Below are positions 61,272 to 64,000 of a stretch of 64,000 bases of DNA, piece by piece. A program made the translations under genes and the position numbers. The stretch is from NCBI RefSeq assembly GCF_000425625.1, contig NZ_KE384408.1:110234-174233 (forward strand). The letters run 5' to 3'. This DNA is from Stutzerimonas azotifigens DSM 17556. Lineage in GTDB: Bacteria > Pseudomonadota > Gammaproteobacteria > Pseudomonadales > Pseudomonadaceae. Below the pieces are notes generated by a model. The model saw only the letters and a list, made by a program, of their open reading frames with translations. It searched no databases and had not been told where the DNA came from. The first letter of the stretch is position 1; each line of letters opens with the position of its first letter.

Positions 61272-62258
61272 ATGAGCCTGGACAGCATTCCGGTCATCGA
61301 CCTCGGTCCCTTCCTCGAGGGCGACGAGCCGGCGCGGCGCGAGGTTGCCCGCCGGTTCGGCGAGGCCTTCGAGACCTGCGGTTTCGCCAGCATCGTCAAC
61401 CATGGCGTCGACCCGGCGCTGGTCGAGCGCATGTATGCCGAGGCCGAGCGTTTCTTCGCCCAGCCGTTCGCCGACAAGCAGGCCTGGACCCCGCCGGAGC
61501 GGACCAAGGGCCGTGGCTACCTGCCGCTCGGCATCGAAAGCGTGTCGGCCACGCTGGCCGGCGAGACGCCGCCGGACCTGTGCGAGGCGCTGGTGTTCGC
61601 CTCGCTGCAACGCGAGCGGGCCGGGCAGGGGTTGCCGAACATCTGGCCGGGCGAGCCGCCGGCGCTGAAGGCCACCGTCGAGGCCTGGTTCGATGCGATG
61701 TTCGCGCTGTGCCAGCGGCTGATGCGGCTGTCGGCGCTGGCGCTGGACCTGCCCGAAGAGCATTTCCAGGCCAGCTACCGCGAGCCGTCGCTGACGCTGC
61801 GCTTCGTCAACTACCCCGACCAGCCCGAGGCGCCGCGCGAGGGCCAGCTGCGCTACGGCGCGCACCACGACTACGGCGGGCTGACCATCCTGCGCCCCGA
61901 CCAGGCGCCCGGCGGCCTGCAGGTGTGCGACCTGGAGGGCCGCTGGCGCGACGTCACGGCTCCGCCGGACGCCCTCGTGATCAACGTCGGCGACCTGATG
62001 GCGCGCTGGACCAACGACCGCTGGCGCTCGACGCTGCACCGGGTGATCAACCCGCCACGCGAGTGGACCGGCTCGACCCGGCGCCTGTCGCTGGTGGCCT
62101 TCAGCGGGCCGGCGGCCGGCACCGAGGTGGCCTGTCTGCCCAGCTGCTGCGGCGCCGGGCGGCCGGCCCGCTACGCGCCGGTGGAGGCCGCTGCCTACAT
62201 CAGCCAGAAATTGGACCGATCCATGCAGATCACCGGCAGCCGGCGACCGCGCAGGTAG
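61272..62258 (+). CDS. 2-oxoglutarate/Fe(II)-type oxygenase, isopenicillin-N-synthase fold (third of three)
   Basis: A 328-residue oxygenase: IPVIDLGPFLEGDEPARREV with FASIVNHGVD; iron ligands in YGAHHDYGGLTILRPD and STLHRVINPP; arginine in STRRLSLVAFSG. The HHD variant keeps the H-x-D geometry. VINVGDLMARWTNDRWRSTL is shared with its two paralogues. It starts 1 base after the binding protein stop. Having a Rieske and a 2OG-type oxygenase in one transport operon is unusual. Confidence 0.9.
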   Translation: MSLDSIPVIDLGPFLEGDEPARREVARRFGEAFETCGFASIVNHGVDPALVERMYAEAERFFAQPFADKQAWTPPERTKGRGYLPLGIESVSATLAGETPPDLCEALVFASLQRERAGQGLPNIWPGEPPALKATVEAWFDAMFALCQRLMRLSALALDLPEEHFQASYREPSLTLRFVNYPDQPEAPREGQLRYGAHHDYGGLTILRPDQAPGGLQVCDLEGRWRDVTAPPDALVINVGDLMARWTNDRWRSTLHRVINPPREWTGSTRRLSLVAFSGPAAGTEVACLPSCCGAGRPARYAPVEAAAYISQKLDRSMQITGSRRPRR

Positions 62259-62277
62259 CCAACGGGAGTACACGACC

Positions 62278-63117
62278 ATGCTGATGCACACCCTTTCCGT
62301 CGATACGGCCCGGCCCGCGCCCGGCGCGCCCTGCGAGGCGGCGCTGCCGGTACTGCTGGCCAACCAGGTGGAGAAGACCTACCCCAACGGCACCCAGGCG
62401 CTGCAGCGGCTGAAGCTGTCGATCGAGCGCGGCGAGTTCGTCTCGCTGCTCGGTCCCTCCGGCTGCGGCAAGAGCACCTTGCTGAAGATGTTCGCCGGGC
62501 TCGAGTCGCCCTCGGCCGGCCACGTGCGCTGGTGGGGCAAGGGCAGCCTGGACACCGACCAGCCCGGCCAGCGCATGGCCATGGTGTTCCAGGAGGCGAC
62601 GCTGATGCCCTGGGCCAGGGTCGCCGACAACGCCCGCCTGCCGCTGGACCTAGCCGGCGTGCCGAAGGCCGAGGGCAACGCGCGGGTGCAGGCGGCGCTG
62701 GAACTGGTCGGCCTGGGCAAGTTCGGCGGCGTCTACCCGCGCGAGCTGTCCGGCGGCATGCAGATGCGCGCCTCGATCGCCCGCGCGCTTGCGGTGCAGC
62801 CGAACCTGCTGCTGATGGACGAGCCCTTCGGCGCGCTCGACGAGTTCACCCGCAACCGCCTGGACAGCGATCTGCGCGACCTCTGGCGCTCGCGCGACCT
62901 GACCGTGGTGTTCGTCACCCACAGCATCTACGAGGCGGTGTTCCTCTCCTCGCGGGTGGTGGTGATGGGCGCGCGGCCCGGCCGGGTGCTGGCCGACGTG
63001 GCCATCGAAGGGCCTGAGGTGCGCGACGAGGCGTTCCGCACCAGCGCACCCTTCATCGAACAGTGCGCGCGGCTGTCCGCGCTACTCGCCGAAGCCAATG
63101 CCGACTCGGCCCACTGA
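62278..63117 (+). CDS. ABC importer ATPase, SsuB/TauB type (Rieske operon)
   Basis: A 279-residue ATPase: Walker A GPSGCGKSTLLKMFAG, Q-loop MVFQEATLMPWARVADNARL, signature LSGGMQMRASIARALA, Walker B LLLMDEPFGALDEF and H-loop VTHSIYEAVFLSSRV. It has a 27-residue N-terminal extension before the first strand. GGAG lies 9 bases before the ATG; the permease follows after 10 bases. Confidence 0.95.
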   Translation: MLMHTLSVDTARPAPGAPCEAALPVLLANQVEKTYPNGTQALQRLKLSIERGEFVSLLGPSGCGKSTLLKMFAGLESPSAGHVRWWGKGSLDTDQPGQRMAMVFQEATLMPWARVADNARLPLDLAGVPKAEGNARVQAALELVGLGKFGGVYPRELSGGMQMRASIARALAVQPNLLLMDEPFGALDEFTRNRLDSDLRDLWRSRDLTVVFVTHSIYEAVFLSSRVVVMGARPGRVLADVAIEGPEVRDEAFRTSAPFIEQCARLSALLAEANADSAH

Positions 63118-63127
63118 GGTGACGACC

Positions 63128-63931
63128 ATGGAAAACTCCGCTCGACCGCTGCTGGCCGATCCGCGCTTCCAGCGCATCGCCGCGCCGCTGTTCGTCGGCC
63201 TGGTGCTGCTGGCCCTCTGGCAGCTGCTGTGCGTGACCCTGAAGGTGCCGACCTACCTGGTGCCGACGCCGCTGGACATCGGCCGCACGCTGGTCGCCGA
63301 CGGGCCGATGCTGTTCGCCGCGCTGCTGGTGACGCTGAAGATCACCTTCCTCTCGTTCGCCCTGGCGGTGCTACTCGGGGTGATCGCCGCCTTCCTCTTC
63401 GTGCAGAGCCGGGTGATCGAGGCCAGCCTGTTTCCCTATGCGATCCTGCTGCAGGTGACGCCGGTGGTGGCCGTCGCGCCGCTGATCATCATCTGGGTGA
63501 GCAACACCACCCTGGCATTGACCATCTGCGCGACCCTGGTGGCGATCTTCCCGATCATCTCCAACACCGTGCTCGGCCTGCGCAGCGTCAATCCGGGGCT
63601 GCTCAACCTGTTCCGCCTCAACCGCGCCAGTCGCTGGCAGACGCTGCTGCGCCTGCGCATCCCCAGCGCCCTGCCGTATTTCTTCGGCGGCCTGCGCATC
63701 GCCTCGGGCCTGGCGCTGATCGGCGCGGTGGTCGCCGAGTTCGTCGCCGGCACCGGCGGCACCGGCGCCGGGCTGGCCTACCAGATCCTCCAGGCCGGTT
63801 TCCAGCTGAACATCCCACGGCTGTTCGCCGCGCTCTTTCTCATCGCGCTGACCGGCGTGCTGCTGTTCAGCCTGATGGCCGCCCTGGCGCGGGTCAGCCT
63901 GGGGCATTGGCATGAGAGCGAGCAGGGGTGA
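63128..63931 (+). CDS. ABC importer permease, SsuC/TauC type (Rieske operon)
   Basis: A 267-residue permease with six segments. VPTYLVPTPLDIGRTLVADG at the start, EAA loop FRLNRASRWQTLLRLRIPSA and GLRIASGLALIGAVVAEFVA are diagnostic. The GAGG before ATG 63128 is 6-9 bases away. It is the last gene of the operon in this window. It pairs with the ATPase and the two binding proteins. Confidence 0.93.
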   Translation: MENSARPLLADPRFQRIAAPLFVGLVLLALWQLLCVTLKVPTYLVPTPLDIGRTLVADGPMLFAALLVTLKITFLSFALAVLLGVIAAFLFVQSRVIEASLFPYAILLQVTPVVAVAPLIIIWVSNTTLALTICATLVAIFPIISNTVLGLRSVNPGLLNLFRLNRASRWQTLLRLRIPSALPYFFGGLRIASGLALIGAVVAEFVAGTGGTGAGLAYQILQAGFQLNIPRLFAALFLIALTGVLLFSLMAALARVSLGHWHESEQG

Positions 63932-64000
63932 TGGGGGGGCTGGAAGGCTGGAAGCTCAAGAGCATCGCCCCGAGGTCGGGCCTCCCACAAGAGCAGGCGG
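63932..64000. other. Window end: repeat fragment
   Basis: No gene. CCCCGAGGTCGGGCCTCCCA (63969-63988) matches the repeat between guaD and xdhC at about 27966-27985 in inverse orientation. Confidence 0.6.

Overview
The window is high-GC DNA with dense bacterial gene packing, Shine-Dalgarno sites and many short palindromic intergenic repeats. Gene content and order (uraD-puuE-hiuH, an NCS2 permease, a GntR regulator, then guaD-xdhC-xdhB-xdhA, with gcl-hyi-glxR nearby) match the purine catabolic region of Pseudomonas as I know it, so a Pseudomonas-type gammaproteobacterium is the best inference. No rRNA, tRNA, CRISPR array, transposase or phage gene was seen. Layout: 0-6.5 kb holds glyoxylate use (glxR end, hyi, gcl), an AMP-forming acyl-CoA synthetase and a RutR-like TetR regulator. 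6.5-15 kb is mixed: a DUF2383 protein, a membrane diguanylate cyclase, a Tsx-like outer membrane channel with a XanP-like purine permease, a CPA2 antiporter, and ohr with a secreted esterase. 15-32.8 kb is a nearly complete route from guanine and xanthine to glyoxylate: UacT-like urate permease, urate hydroxylase PuuD, ureidoglycolate lyase, allantoicase, OHCU decarboxylase, PuuE allantoinase, HIU hydrolase, an AzgA-type permease, GntR regulator, guanine deaminase and XdhCBA. 33-43 kb holds a 2-oxoglutarate/Fe(II)-type oxygenase, a BMP-type nucleoside ABC importer split in two, an 8-oxoguanine deaminase, a nucleoside deoxyribosyltransferase, a short-chain dehydrogenase and ChaA. 44-57 kb is a run of up to twelve same-strand genes: XanP-like permease, RutR-like TetR, LysR, oxygenase, alpha/beta hydrolase, an NMT1-type ABC importer, a second three-subunit molybdenum hydroxylase and a small zinc deaminase. 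58-64 kb is a plus-strand operon with two NMT1-type binding proteins, a Rieske oxygenase, another 2OG/Fe-type oxygenase, an ABC ATPase and a permease. Working together, uptake (Tsx-like channel, four NCS2 permeases, three ABC systems) feeds deamination and hydroxylation to urate, ring opening to ureidoglycolate and glyoxylate, and glyoxylate salvage through gcl, hyi and glxR. The two oxygenase-ABC clusters at 45.8-64 kb do not fit the textbook pathway and are the best candidates for an undescribed route for modified purines, pyrimidines or related heterocycles; the substrate cannot be read from sequence. Two operator families tie the region together: TTGTNNACAA boxes near purine genes (probable sites of the local GntR protein), and YTGRCY-N4-RGWCAR palindromes resembling the RutR operator at six promoters, three of which carry a sigma-54-like -24/-12 element that shares bases with the palindrome.
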